From Lacrimispora xylanolytica (GTDB lineage: Bacteria; Bacillota; Clostridia; Lachnospirales; Lachnospiraceae), in contig NZ_CP113524.1 in NCBI RefSeq assembly GCF_026723765.1, forward strand, positions 1,907,001-1,971,000: a stretch of 64,000 bases of DNA, read 5' to 3'. The notes beneath the pieces are model-generated. The model was not told the origin of the DNA. It did no database searches and was given only the letters and a program-made list of their open reading frames with translations. Position numbers and translations under genes: made by a program. Within the stretch, counting starts at the first letter, position 1; every line of letters starts with the position of its first letter. Below, piece after piece: positions 1 to 8,744 of this stretch.

Positions 1-1
1 T

Positions 2-121
2 CAAGTGGGACAGGCGCTGATTGAAGCCGAATTAGACCGTATTCCCAAAGAAAAGGTACGGCTGATTTGTGAAGATCATTTAAAGAAGATAGAAGAAGGC
101 ATCAGGGATTTCCGTTTCTAG
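2..121 (+). CDS. hydG: [FeFe] hydrogenase H-cluster maturase HydG, C-terminal end (partial)
   Basis: Only the last 39 codons are inside the window; the 5' end lies upstream. The visible frame ends in IRDFRF followed by TAG, which resembles the usual HydG C-terminus (a GERDLYF-like ending). HydG is the radical-SAM tyrosine lyase that makes the CO and cyanide ligands of the hydrogenase H-cluster. The identification rests on this short tail and on the next gene, hydF, which starts 31 bases downstream on the same strand; hydG-hydF adjacency is common in Clostridia. ThiH, a related tyrosine lyase, is the main alternative but would not be expected next to hydF. Confidence 0.7.
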   Translation, partial: QVGQALIEAELDRIPKEKVRLICEDHLKKIEEGIRDFRF

Positions 122-152
122 TAGTAGCACATACGAATAATGAGGTGAAAGC

Positions 153-1349
153 ATGGGACTTAACGAGACACCGTCATCTGAACGGGTACACATCGGCTTT
201 TTCGGCCGCCGCAATGCAGGCAAATCCAGCGTAGTCAATGCAGTGACAGGACAGGAACTGTCCGTAGTATCTGATGTAAAAGGCACCACCACCGATCCTG
301 TTTACAAGTCCATGGAGCTTCTTCCCATGGGTCCGGTAGTCATCATAGATACCCCAGGTTTTGATGATGAGGGAGCCTTGGGGGAAATGAGAGTCAGAAA
401 GACAAAGCAGATACTTAACCGGGCAGACTGTGCTGTTTTAGTGGTTGACGGCACCCTTGGTAAGACTGAGATGGATGAAGAACTCATCGGCCTGTTTCAA
501 GAAAAAAAAATACCTTATGTAGTCGCTTATAATAAATGTGACCAGACAGGCAGTCAGGAGTATTCAGACGGTTTGGCTGTCAGTGCAACCGAAGGGCTGT
601 TTATCCATGAATTAAAGGAGAGAATCGGAGCCCTTGTAAATACCGGGGATGCCAAGATGAAGATTGTCGGAGATTTATTAAAGCCTCTGGATCTGATTGT
701 TCTCGTAATCCCAATTGACACGGCAGCACCCAAAGGACGTCTCATACTGCCGCAGCAGCAGACCATAAGGGATATTCTGGAAGCAGGGGCCGTAGCCATT
801 TCCGTTCGTGACACGGAACTTAAGGATACTCTTCATCGGCTAGGGACAAAGCCTGCTCTTGTGATTACCGACAGCCAGGCGTTTGAACAGGTAAATAAGG
901 ATACGCCGGAAGATATTTTACTTATCTCTTTTTCCATTCTCATGGCCAGATACAAGGGCTTTCTGGCTGATGCGGTGAAAGGCGTTTCCGTAATTCCAGA
1001 GTTAAAGGATGGGGATAAGGTTCTTATTTCTGAAGGCTGTACCCACCACCGGCAGTGCGATGACATCGGCACGGTAAAGCTGCCCCGCTGGCTGAAGGAG
1101 TCTACGGGAAAGGAGCTTGTAATAGAAACCACATCCGGCAGAGAATTCCCCGATGATATTTCTTCCTACCGCCTGATTATCCACTGCGGAGGCTGTATGC
1201 TGAATGAAAGAGAGATGGAGTACCGCAGAAAATGCGCGGCAGATGCCGGTGTGGCATTTACCAATTATGGAACAGCCATTGCATTTATGAAAGGGATTTT
1301 AAAGAGAAGTCTCATGGTACTTCCGGATTTGGAACATTTGATACCATAA
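153..1349 (+). CDS. hydF: [FeFe] hydrogenase H-cluster maturation GTPase HydF
   Basis: Scaffold GTPase on which the diiron subcluster of [FeFe] hydrogenase is assembled before transfer to apo-HydA. The 398-residue length is normal. The N-terminal GTPase domain has a P-loop GRRNAGKS at residues 18-25, a G3 motif DTPGFDDEG near 66, and G4 NKCD near 127. The C-terminal cluster-binding part has Cys296 in a CTHH motif and the HCxxC motif His344-Cys345-Cys348, which supply the [4Fe-4S] ligands in this family. The ATG has an upstream GAGGTG ribosome-binding site. It follows hydG by 31 bases and is closed by a terminator, so it is probably the last gene of the hyd operon. Confidence 0.96.
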   Translation: MGLNETPSSERVHIGFFGRRNAGKSSVVNAVTGQELSVVSDVKGTTTDPVYKSMELLPMGPVVIIDTPGFDDEGALGEMRVRKTKQILNRADCAVLVVDGTLGKTEMDEELIGLFQEKKIPYVVAYNKCDQTGSQEYSDGLAVSATEGLFIHELKERIGALVNTGDAKMKIVGDLLKPLDLIVLVIPIDTAAPKGRLILPQQQTIRDILEAGAVAISVRDTELKDTLHRLGTKPALVITDSQAFEQVNKDTPEDILLISFSILMARYKGFLADAVKGVSVIPELKDGDKVLISEGCTHHRQCDDIGTVKLPRWLKESTGKELVIETTSGREFPDDISSYRLIIHCGGCMLNEREMEYRRKCAADAGVAFTNYGTAIAFMKGILKRSLMVLPDLEHLIP

Positions 1350-1367
1350 TAGAATCACAGTATAAAT

Positions 1368-1414
1368 AAAAGACAAGGCCAGTATCTGTAACCGAAGATA
1401 CTGCTTTGTCTTTT
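1368..1414 (+). terminator. Intrinsic terminator after hydF
   Basis: Long inverted repeat: AAAAGACAAGGCCAGTATCT pairs with AGATACTGCTTTGTCTTTT across an 8-base loop. The 3' arm itself ends in a U-rich run. It separates the hyd genes from the cobalamin operon. Confidence 0.85.
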
Positions 1415-1499
1415 ATTGTTACTATATTGATGCTATAAAATAAATCACTCTATGGGGGTGAAATCTCAATTAAAATCACCACAGGTATCTGGAATACAA

Positions 1500-1528
1500 A
1501 TGACAATTTCCTGATTGTGTGGTATGAT
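1500..1528 (+). promoter_or_regulatory. Probable sigma-A promoter of the cobalamin operon
   Basis: ATGACA (1500-1505) and TATGAT (1523-1528) are separated by 17 bases, 54 bases upstream of cobS. A small inverted repeat, GGTGA...TCACC, lies at about 1457-1481. I see no B12-box or other cobalamin riboswitch core in the 233-base gap between hydF and cobS. Confidence 0.55.
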
Positions 1529-1582
1529 ATTTTATGTCTAAAAATGGAAAAGTAATTTCATCGTTTGTAATTTAGACAGGCT

Positions 1583-2371
1583 ATGGCAGAGGCAGGTATA
1601 AAAATAATGATAAATTTAATGGGAAGCTTTGTAATCGCATTTTCCATGTATTCCCGGATCCCCATGCCTCAGGTGGAATGGACCAGGGAACGGATGAAAT
1701 ATGCCATGTGCTTTTTTCCTCTCATTGGAGCGGTGATTGGAGTATTACAGCTATTGGTTTATTGGGCCTGTAATCGGTTTGGTTTTTCTTATTTTGGCAA
1801 ATTATTTCCTGTGATTCTCCCGATTCTTATTACAGGGGGAATTCACATGGATGGACTTTTAGATGTGATAGATGCAAGGTCCTCTCATATGGAGACAGAA
1901 AGGAAACTGGAAATTTTAAAGGATCCCCATACGGGAGCATTTGCCATCATAGGATGCGGCGTTTACCTGCTTTTATATGCGGCTGTATTTGGAGAGCTGA
2001 GACCCAATATGCTTCCTGCATTTGGAATGATATTTATTCTCACAAGAGCCTTGAGCGGATTAGCAGTGGTTACGTTCCCAATGGCAAAAAAAAGCGGACT
2101 GGCTGCTTCGTTTTCCGGTGCTGCTCATAAAAGAACGGTTGGAATTGTGATGATTCTTTATCTTCTCATAGGAGAGGTTGGCATCTGGTATTTTAGTGGT
2201 ATTCTTGCTGCGGCAATTGTATTTTTGATTGCCTCCTTGGTGTACTGGTATTATTACACTATGGCAAAACGGGAATTTGGCGGTATTACCGGGGATTTGG
2301 CCGGATATTTCCTGCAGATATGTGAACTTGCTCTGGTAGCGGGGCTGGCAGTGGTGTCACATCTGGTGTAG
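1583..2371 (+). CDS. cobS: Adenosylcobinamide-GDP ribazoletransferase (cobalamin synthase) CobS
   Basis: Integral membrane enzyme that joins adenosylcobinamide-GDP to alpha-ribazole (or its phosphate) in the last steps of B12 assembly. The 262-residue protein starts like the family (FVIAFSMYSRIPMP) and carries the conserved GGIHMDGLLDVIDA segment near residues 84-97, with several hydrophobic helices. A later ATG at 1607 is a possible start, because the ribosome-binding site for 1583 is weak; both keep the conserved region. It is the first of six co-directional genes with gaps of 4-26 bases. Confidence 0.93.
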   Translation: MAEAGIKIMINLMGSFVIAFSMYSRIPMPQVEWTRERMKYAMCFFPLIGAVIGVLQLLVYWACNRFGFSYFGKLFPVILPILITGGIHMDGLLDVIDARSSHMETERKLEILKDPHTGAFAIIGCGVYLLLYAAVFGELRPNMLPAFGMIFILTRALSGLAVVTFPMAKKSGLAASFSGAAHKRTVGIVMILYLLIGEVGIWYFSGILAAAIVFLIASLVYWYYYTMAKREFGGITGDLAGYFLQICELALVAGLAVVSHLV

Positions 2372-2394
2372 CAGAGAAACAGAAAGGAAGGACA

Positions 2395-2781
2395 ATGATA
2401 CTGATTATTGGAGGAGCGTGGCAGGGTAAACTTGATTTTGCCAGGGAGCTGGCTGAGAAACGGGGAATCATGGTTAACGTCTCAGAAGGAAAGACAGATT
2501 CCTTAAAATATGCGGAAAGCAGCTCTATCATCCACGATTTTCATGAATACATAAAGCGGATTTTAAAAACAGATGACAGTGTGGAGGATTTTATTTCCAC
2601 CATAGAAAGAAACAATCCGGATGCGATCATCATATCCAATGAACTTGGCTGTGGCATAGTTCCAATGGACCCGGAGGACAGGGCATGGAGAGAAGAAACA
2701 GGAAGAGCCTCAGTCCGTATCGCAAAATCATCCGATGAAGTATACCGCCTGGTTTGCGGCATTGCCACCAGGATTAAATAG
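2395..2781 (+). CDS. cobU: Short CobU-like protein (adenosylcobinamide kinase / guanylyltransferase family)
   Basis: Family member of the bifunctional enzyme that phosphorylates adenosylcobinamide and transfers GMP to it. The C-terminal half matches CobU well: SNELGCGIVPMDPEDR near residues 82-97, then the TGR and VYRLVCGI segments. The protein is only 128 residues, against about 170-190 for CobU. The N-terminal P-loop is GGAWQGK (residues 6-12), lacking the Ser/Thr that normally follows the lysine, and the middle region with the guanylylated histidine is not recognisable. It may be a reduced or specialised CobU, or may have lost activity. The start has a clear AGGAAGG site. Its place between cobS and cbiB supports a cobinamide role. 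Confidence 0.7.
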   Translation: MILIIGGAWQGKLDFARELAEKRGIMVNVSEGKTDSLKYAESSSIIHDFHEYIKRILKTDDSVEDFISTIERNNPDAIIISNELGCGIVPMDPEDRAWREETGRASVRIAKSSDEVYRLVCGIATRIK

Positions 2782-2801
2782 AGATAATAAGGAAGAAACG
2801 T

Positions 2802-3797
2802 ATGATTCAACTACATTTATTAGCAGTGCTTACCGGATGTTTTCTGGACTTCTTATTGGGTGATCCAAGGTGGCTGTGGCACCCGGTCTGCGGCATTGGT
2901 AATTTGATTGCAAGGCTTGAGAAGGCGTTAAGAAAATGGTTTCCAAAAGGGGAGAAAGGAGAGCGAATGGCAGGACGTTTTCTGGTGGCTCTTGTCCTGT
3001 TGGTGACAGGAGGGCTATCCGGAGGTATCCTGCTTGCGGCTTACTCCTTCTCTCCCTGCATCGGTTATGTGGCAGAAAGTATCATCTGCTATCAGATGAT
3101 GGCCTGGCGCTCTCTTCGGTCTGAAAGCATGAAGGTCTTAAAGGCGTTTGAAGCAGGAGATGTGGAAGAAGCCAGGACGGCAGTTTCCATGATTGTAGGA
3201 AGAGATACCAAATCCCTGTCCGAAGAGGGAATTGCAAAAGCGGCCATTGAAACCGTAGCGGAAAATGCATCTGACGGTGTGATTGCTCCCTTACTCTCCA
3301 TGATTTTCTTTGGAGGGGTGGGAATCTGCCTTTATAAAGCAGTCAATACCATGGATTCCATGGTTGGCTATAAGAATGACCGTTATCTGTGGTTTGGCCG
3401 GACGGCGGCAAAGCTTGATGATGTCTGCAATTTTATACCGGCAAGGATATCAGCCGGACTCATGATAGGAGCAGGCTATGTGTGCCAGTTCCTTTCCAGA
3501 AGAAAGAAAGCTGACAATCCCTATAATGGAAGCAAAGGGATTGAAATTTTTAAAAGAGACCGTTTCAATCACAAAAGTCCCAACTCCGCCCAGACAGAAT
3601 CCGTATGCGCGGGGGTCCTGCAGATTCAGCTTGCAGGCAACGCCTGGTATTTTGGGAAGCTGTATGAAAAGCCGACCATTGGAGATTCCGTAAGGCCAGT
3701 GGAATATGAAGATATCAGAAGGGCCAATGACCTTATGACCGTTACATACCTCCTCGCCCTGGTCCCGGTCATCATACTCTTTTTTATCACCCTATAA
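2802..3797 (+). CDS. cbiB: Adenosylcobinamide-phosphate synthase CbiB
   Basis: Membrane enzyme that attaches aminopropanol phosphate (made by CobD) to adenosylcobyric acid. The family signature DFLLGDPRWLWHPV is at residues 16-29, followed by the conserved segments VAENASDGVIAPL near 150 and YKAVNTMDSMVGYKN near 178. The 331-residue length and multiple hydrophobic segments are typical, and the PNSAQTESVCAG motif is present. It starts 20 bases after the cobU-like gene with a GGAAG site. Confidence 0.96.
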   Translation: MIQLHLLAVLTGCFLDFLLGDPRWLWHPVCGIGNLIARLEKALRKWFPKGEKGERMAGRFLVALVLLVTGGLSGGILLAAYSFSPCIGYVAESIICYQMMAWRSLRSESMKVLKAFEAGDVEEARTAVSMIVGRDTKSLSEEGIAKAAIETVAENASDGVIAPLLSMIFFGGVGICLYKAVNTMDSMVGYKNDRYLWFGRTAAKLDDVCNFIPARISAGLMIGAGYVCQFLSRRKKADNPYNGSKGIEIFKRDRFNHKSPNSAQTESVCAGVLQIQLAGNAWYFGKLYEKPTIGDSVRPVEYEDIRRANDLMTVTYLLALVPVIILFFITL

Positions 3798-3823
3798 TTG
3801 TTTATTGTATACAGGAGAAAACC

Positions 3824-4912
3824 ATGGAATATCAGCACGGCGGAGACATTTACACCAATCATGTTAAAATAGATTATTCAGCAAATATTAATCCTTTGGG
3901 AGTTCCAAAGGGCGTAGCAGAGGCAATCTGCGGGGCAGTGGCAGATTGTGACCGTTACCCGGACAGCCAGTCAGCTTCCCTTAGAAACAAGCTTTCTAAG
4001 TTTCATGGAGTTTCTGAAAATACGATTGTGTGCGGGAATGGCGCTGCAGACCTGATCTTTCAGGTGGTATTTACTCGAAAGCCTAAGGAGGCTCTTTTGA
4101 TTGCTCCCTCTTTTCTGGAATATGAGCAGGCCCTCAGGGCGGTTTCCTGCCATATATCCTATTACGATCTAAAGGCAGAAGAGGGATTTTTACTGAATGT
4201 GGAAAATTTAATATCCTGGATTCAGGAAAGTAACATCCGGTTTCAGATGATATTTCTATGCAATCCAAACAATCCCACTGGCTTTGCCATTACAAGAGAG
4301 CGTATGGAAGCGTTTCTTGAGTTTTGCAGGACAAACCGCATATTTTGTGTCGTGGATGAATGCTTTAATGAATTCCTGGAGGAGCCGAAACGCTACTCCA
4401 TCCTGGATTCCATGAGCTGTCTGGAATGGAATCATGTATTCCTTCTTAAGGCATTTACAAAGATTTATGCCATGGCAGGAATTCGCCTTGGGTATGGGAT
4501 TTGCAATGATGGTAAGATTCTGGAGCAGATTCACAGCCTGCGGCAGCCCTGGAGTATATCTTCTTTGGCTCAGGCGGCCGGGGAAGCGGCATTATCTGAA
4601 ACAGAGTATGTAGAGAATACAAGAAAACTGATGAGGAAAGAACGGGATTTTATGAAAGGCCAGCTGTCCTCCCTGGGATTTCATGTATTTGATTCTATGG
4701 CAAACTATATTTTCTTCAAAGATGAAAGGCCAGAAGCATTGGTACAGGATAAGCTTTTATATCATCAGATGCTGTCAAAACAGGTTCTTATTCGGTCCTG
4801 TGGAAACTATAGAGGACTTGACGGGACGTATTACCGTATCTGCATCAAACAAAGAGCAGAGAATGAAGAATTTCTAACTATATTAAAAACCATACTGGAA
4901 AAAGGGGAATAA
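3824..4912 (+). CDS. cobD: Threonine-phosphate decarboxylase CobD
   Basis: PLP enzyme of the HisC-like class I/II aminotransferase fold. It decarboxylates L-threonine O-3-phosphate to (R)-1-amino-2-propanol phosphate, the linker used by CbiB. The N-terminus HGGDIY...[10 protein letters not shown] is characteristic of CobD rather than of histidinol-phosphate aminotransferase. NPNNPTG lies near residue 147. The PLP-binding lysine is probably Lys213 in the [15 protein letters not shown] segment. Length is 362 residues. It ends four bases before cobQ, so translation is probably coupled. The cbiB neighbourhood decides between CobD and HisC. Confidence 0.92.
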   Translation: MEYQHGGDIYTNHVKIDYSANINPLGVPKGVAEAICGAVADCDRYPDSQSASLRNKLSKFHGVSENTIVCGNGAADLIFQVVFTRKPKEALLIAPSFLEYEQALRAVSCHISYYDLKAEEGFLLNVENLISWIQESNIRFQMIFLCNPNNPTGFAITRERMEAFLEFCRTNRIFCVVDECFNEFLEEPKRYSILDSMSCLEWNHVFLLKAFTKIYAMAGIRLGYGICNDGKILEQIHSLRQPWSISSLAQAAGEAALSETEYVENTRKLMRKERDFMKGQLSSLGFHVFDSMANYIFFKDERPEALVQDKLLYHQMLSKQVLIRSCGNYRGLDGTYYRICIKQRAENEEFLTILKTILEKGE

Positions 4913-4916
4913 GAGG

Positions 4917-6443
4917 ATGGCAAAAACGATTATGATACAGGGAACCATGTCAAATGCAGGAAAAAGCCTGATTGTTGCAGGTTTATGCCGTATCTTTAAA
5001 CAGGATGGCTTCCGGGTCGCGCCCTTTAAATCCCAGAACATGGCTCTGAATTCCTATATCACGGAAGATGGCCTGGAAATGGGGCGTGCCCAGGTGGTTC
5101 AGGCAGAGGCAGCGGGAGTAAAGCCGGATGCATCCATGAATCCCATCCTTCTAAAACCCACCAATGACGTAGGCTCCCAGGTGATTGTAAATGGAATCTC
5201 CATAGGGAATATGCCGGCAAAAGAGTATTTTGCATACAAGAAAGAACTGGTTCCCCAGGTTCAAAAAGCCTTTAAAAAGCTTTCCGATGAGTATGATATT
5301 ATTGTGATAGAAGGTGCAGGAAGCCCGGCTGAGATTAATTTAAAGCAGGATGATATCGTAAATATGGGAATGGCTAAGATGGCGGATTCTCCTGTCCTTT
5401 TGGTAGGAGACATTGACCGGGGAGGTGTATTTGCCCAGCTTTATGGAACTGTTATGCTCTTAGAACCAGAAGAAAGGGCGCGAATCGCCGGGCTGGTGGT
5501 CAACAAGTTCCGTGGCGATAAAACCATTCTGGATCCAGGACTTGAGATGATTGAAGATAAGCTTCATATACCGGTGGCAGGTGTAGTGCCTTACATGAAG
5601 GTGGATATCGAAGATGAAGACAGCCTTGGGACCCATTTGGAAGGAACCGAGCGGACGGAGCACACAAAAGCCGAAATCGCAGTGATCCGGTTTCCCAGAA
5701 TATCCAATTTTACAGATTTTCAGGTATTTTCCATTATGCCTGAGGTACAGCTTCGGTATGTGGAACGGGAAAAGGACCTTGGAAGTCCTGACATGGTAAT
5801 CCTGCCGGGAAGTAAAAATACCATGGAAGATCTTCTCTGGATGCGGCAAAATGGGTTGGAAGCCGCTATCCTTAAGCTGGAAGCAGAGGGCATTCCGGTG
5901 TTTGGAATCTGTGGTGGGTTCCAGATGCTTGGGGAAAGCCTTTCAGACCCTCATGGAGTGGAGACAGCATCTGCTGCCCAGCAGATAAGGGGAATGGGAC
6001 TTTTACCAGTAAGGACCGTATTTGAAAAAGAAAAAACCAGAACCAGAGTGACGGGAGCCTTTGCAAGTGTAGATGGGATACTGGCAGGGATGTCCGGCAG
6101 AAGTTTAGAAGGTTATGAGATACATATGGGAGAAACGGTGCGTGCAGTGCCGCCTCTATCCTATGTAATGGAAAGCCAGTCCGGCTCCCATTTGGCAAAG
6201 ATGGACGGATGTCAGCGGGGGAATGTATACGGAACCTATATCCATGGCATCTTTGATAAAGAAGGCATCGGAGAAGCTGTGGTTGAAGGGCTTATGAAGA
6301 TGAAAGGAATCTCTGGTAATGTTCAGGGGATCTCCTATCAGGATTATAAGGAAAAGCAATATGAACGTCTGGCAGATATGCTGAGAGAAAGCCTTGATAT
6401 GGAAGCAATCTACCGTATCATGGGGTTAACCAAGAACAAATGA
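4917..6443 (+). CDS. cobQ: Cobyric acid synthase CobQ (CbiP)
   Basis: ATP-dependent glutamine amidotransferase that amidates four side chains of adenosylcobyrinic acid a,c-diamide. Residues 1-240 form the dethiobiotin-synthetase-like ATPase (GTMSNAGKS near 9-17, then [12 protein letters not shown]). The C-terminal class I-type glutaminase domain has its nucleophile Cys332 in [10 protein letters not shown] and a histidine at 443 in [10 protein letters not shown]. The 508-residue length is normal. The stop overlaps an ATG of the next frame, but the next gene probably starts slightly downstream. Confidence 0.97.
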   Translation: MAKTIMIQGTMSNAGKSLIVAGLCRIFKQDGFRVAPFKSQNMALNSYITEDGLEMGRAQVVQAEAAGVKPDASMNPILLKPTNDVGSQVIVNGISIGNMPAKEYFAYKKELVPQVQKAFKKLSDEYDIIVIEGAGSPAEINLKQDDIVNMGMAKMADSPVLLVGDIDRGGVFAQLYGTVMLLEPEERARIAGLVVNKFRGDKTILDPGLEMIEDKLHIPVAGVVPYMKVDIEDEDSLGTHLEGTERTEHTKAEIAVIRFPRISNFTDFQVFSIMPEVQLRYVEREKDLGSPDMVILPGSKNTMEDLLWMRQNGLEAAILKLEAEGIPVFGICGGFQMLGESLSDPHGVETASAAQQIRGMGLLPVRTVFEKEKTRTRVTGAFASVDGILAGMSGRSLEGYEIHMGETVRAVPPLSYVMESQSGSHLAKMDGCQRGNVYGTYIHGIFDKEGIGEAVVEGLMKMKGISGNVQGISYQDYKEKQYERLADMLRESLDMEAIYRIMGLTKNK

Positions 6444-6460
6444 CAACAACGGAGGAATCA

Positions 6461-7096
6461 ATGAAACAATACGAATTAGAGCGAGTGCTGCCGGAAGAAA
6501 TTGAAAAGAGAAGCTTTGAGATTATTACTAAAGAGCTGGGCGAGAAAAAGCTGGATCCTGAAAATGAGCTGGTAATCAAACGAGTGATCCACACCTCAGC
6601 CGATTTTGAGTATGCGGATAATCTGATTTTTTCCCCTCATGCCGTGGAACTTGCGTTAAAAGCGATAAAAGAAGGCGTTTCTATTATTACGGATACCAAT
6701 ATGGGGAAAGCTGGAATTAATAAGGCAGCTTTAAAAAGACTTAACTGCACCGTAGACTGTTTTATGGCAGATGAGGATGTGGCAGAATATGCAAAGGAGC
6801 ACAATACCACCAGAGCCTGCGCAAGCATGGACAAGGCCTCCAAGCTTCCTGGGGAATGTATTTTCGCCATTGGAAATGCACCAACAGCCCTGGTACGGCT
6901 TCATGAACTGATAAAAGAAGGTAAGATCCGTCCAAGACTGATCATAGGAGTTCCTGTAGGATTCGTCAATGTAGTGCAGTCAAAAGAGATGATCCTCTCT
7001 CTTGAGGGAATCCCCTATATTGTGGCCAGAGGAAGAAAGGGTGGAAGCAATGTGGCAGCAGCCATCGTGAACGCCTTGTTATATCAGGTAAAATAA
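6461..7096 (+). CDS. cbiC: Precorrin-8X / cobalt-precorrin-8 methylmutase CbiC (CobH)
   Basis: Moves the C-11 methyl group to C-12 to give (cobalt-)hydrogenobyrinate or cobyrinate. With this start the protein has 211 residues; His44 in RVIHTSADFEY is the probable catalytic histidine, and the GNAPTAL and GVPVGFVN segments of the family follow. I chose ATG 6461 because it has GGAGGA five bases upstream; the in-frame ATG at 6440 overlaps the cobQ stop and has no comparable site. It is the only corrin-ring-modifying gene here, so the other ring-building genes must lie elsewhere. I see no terminator before the regulator gene 31 bases downstream. Confidence 0.94.
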   Translation: MKQYELERVLPEEIEKRSFEIITKELGEKKLDPENELVIKRVIHTSADFEYADNLIFSPHAVELALKAIKEGVSIITDTNMGKAGINKAALKRLNCTVDCFMADEDVAEYAKEHNTTRACASMDKASKLPGECIFAIGNAPTALVRLHELIKEGKIRPRLIIGVPVGFVNVVQSKEMILSLEGIPYIVARGRKGGSNVAAAIVNALLYQVK

Positions 7097-7127
7097 TCAG
7101 GATGTTTCTTATGAGGGGTAGGACAGT

Positions 7128-8744
7128 ATGGATTTATACAGCATTATTTTAGTGGACGATGAAGAAGAGGTACGCAAAAGCATTATAAAGAAAATTGAAT
7201 GGCAGGCCGCTGGATTCCACGTGGTTGGGGATGCGGAAAATGGGGAAGATGCCATGGAAAAAATAGAGATGCTGGAGCCGGATGTGGTTTTGACTGACAT
7301 CCGTATGCCTTACATGGATGGGCTTCAACTGGCAGAAAAGGTCAGACAGCGTTACCCTTCCATGAAGGTGGTGATTTTTTCCGGGTATGATGATTTTGAA
7401 TATGCCCAAAGGGCCATCAAGCTGAATGTATCCGAGTATATTTTAAAACCGGTCAATGTGGAGGAGCTAACCTCCATTTTAAAACGGATTAAAGAAAATC
7501 TGGATCTTGAGATTGAAGAAAAACGAAATCTAAGCCGTTTAAGGGAGAAATACCGGAAAAGCCTTCCTATTATTCGGGAGCAGTTTTTTAATGAGCTGAT
7601 CCATAAAAATCTAAAAAAAGACTTGGCGGAACAGAAGCTAAGGGAATATGATATCCCCATTCTGGGAGCGAGAAAATGGATGCTGGCAGCCATTGATGTA
7701 GAAGAAGGAGATGTTGTGGAGTCCCTATCACTTCATAGCGAGGAAGAGCTGATTCCCATATCTGTCATGCAGATTGTAAGAGAGAAGCTGGAGGGATACT
7801 GCCGGTTCGCCCTGTTTCAGTCTGCCTCAGAAGCAGACATGGTGGTCATTACCGCCCTTGATGAGGACAATTCCATCACAGGGCTTACCGATGTTCTTGG
7901 GGATATCTGCAAAGAAACGAAACGTATCTTAAAGGTTCCTGTCACCATTGGCATTGGCCATAGCTGTGAAGATATCTCGGGAATTCCAAAGGCATACCAG
8001 TCTGCGGTAGATGCCCTTGGCTACAAGGCCATCGCAGGGAACGGCAGTACCATATATATCAATGATATGGAGCCTGTGGGCTCCGGAAAACTGGAATTTG
8101 ACAGCTTAACAGAAGGAGAACTGATCTCTGCTATTAAATTCGGACCGGAAGAAAAGATTGAATCTTCTGTGAAGAATATTATGGAGAAGATGAAAACTGC
8201 CAAGGTCCATTTTCGTCAGCAGCAGATCTACATGATTGGCATCTTTAACAGCATCATTCAGATGATGCAGCAGTATGATCTGGCTCTTGAGGATATTATG
8301 GGGGAGGAGCTGGAGTCCATGGTCCTGTTTGACAAGCTGAAAAAGATAGAGGAATTTGGTCAGTGGCTTCTAAGGATTGCAGGCAAATTAAATCATCTCA
8401 TCAATCAGGAACGTGATATGACCACCAGACAGGTCATTCAGGAGGCAAAACAGTATATCCTGGATAACTACCAGAATCCGGATTTGTCGGTTGAGATGAT
8501 CTGCCGCCATCTTCATATGAGTCCGGCGTACTTTTCCACTGTATTTAAAAAGGAGACCGGACAGGCTTATATCGCTTACCTTACGGAGGTAAGGCTTAAT
8601 AAGGCGGTGGAGCTTTTAAACAAAACCGATGATAAGACCTACATCATTGCTTCTAAGGTAGGATACCAGGAACAGAATTATTTCAGCTATGTGTTTAAGA
8701 AAAAATTCGGTGTATCACCCACCAGATATCGCGGAGCCAGGTAA
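7128..8744 (+). CDS. YesN-type response regulator with AraC-family DNA-binding domain
   Basis: Two-component response regulator of 538 residues. The receiver domain (1-120) has acidic residues Asp10-Asp11, phospho-acceptor Asp57 in DIRMPYMDG, and the conserved lysine of ILKPVN near 107. A central region of about 300 residues follows, and a C-terminal AraC helix-turn-helix pair (about 435-535) contains SPAYFSTVFKKETG and NYFSYVFKKKFGVSPTRYR. Such regulators usually activate carbohydrate transport genes. Its stop overlaps the start of the partner kinase by one base, and the sugar-binding and mgl genes downstream are the likely targets. Confidence 0.92.
   Translation: MDLYSIILVDDEEEVRKSIIKKIEWQAAGFHVVGDAENGEDAMEKIEMLEPDVVLTDIRMPYMDGLQLAEKVRQRYPSMKVVIFSGYDDFEYAQRAIKLNVSEYILKPVNVEELTSILKRIKENLDLEIEEKRNLSRLREKYRKSLPIIREQFFNELIHKNLKKDLAEQKLREYDIPILGARKWMLAAIDVEEGDVVESLSLHSEEELIPISVMQIVREKLEGYCRFALFQSASEADMVVITALDEDNSITGLTDVLGDICKETKRILKVPVTIGIGHSCEDISGIPKAYQSAVDALGYKAIAGNGSTIYINDMEPVGSGKLEFDSLTEGELISAIKFGPEEKIESSVKNIMEKMKTAKVHFRQQQIYMIGIFNSIIQMMQQYDLALEDIMGEELESMVLFDKLKKIEEFGQWLLRIAGKLNHLINQERDMTTRQVIQEAKQYILDNYQNPDLSVEMICRHLHMSPAYFSTVFKKETGQAYIAYLTEVRLNKAVELLNKTDDKTYIIASKVGYQEQNYFSYVFKKKFGVSPTRYRGAR

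Noticed and set aside
1350-1582. Cobalamin riboswitch upstream of cobS
   Set aside because: No B12-box or CCGGTG-type core was recognisable; only a terminator, a small inverted repeat and a sigma-A promoter.
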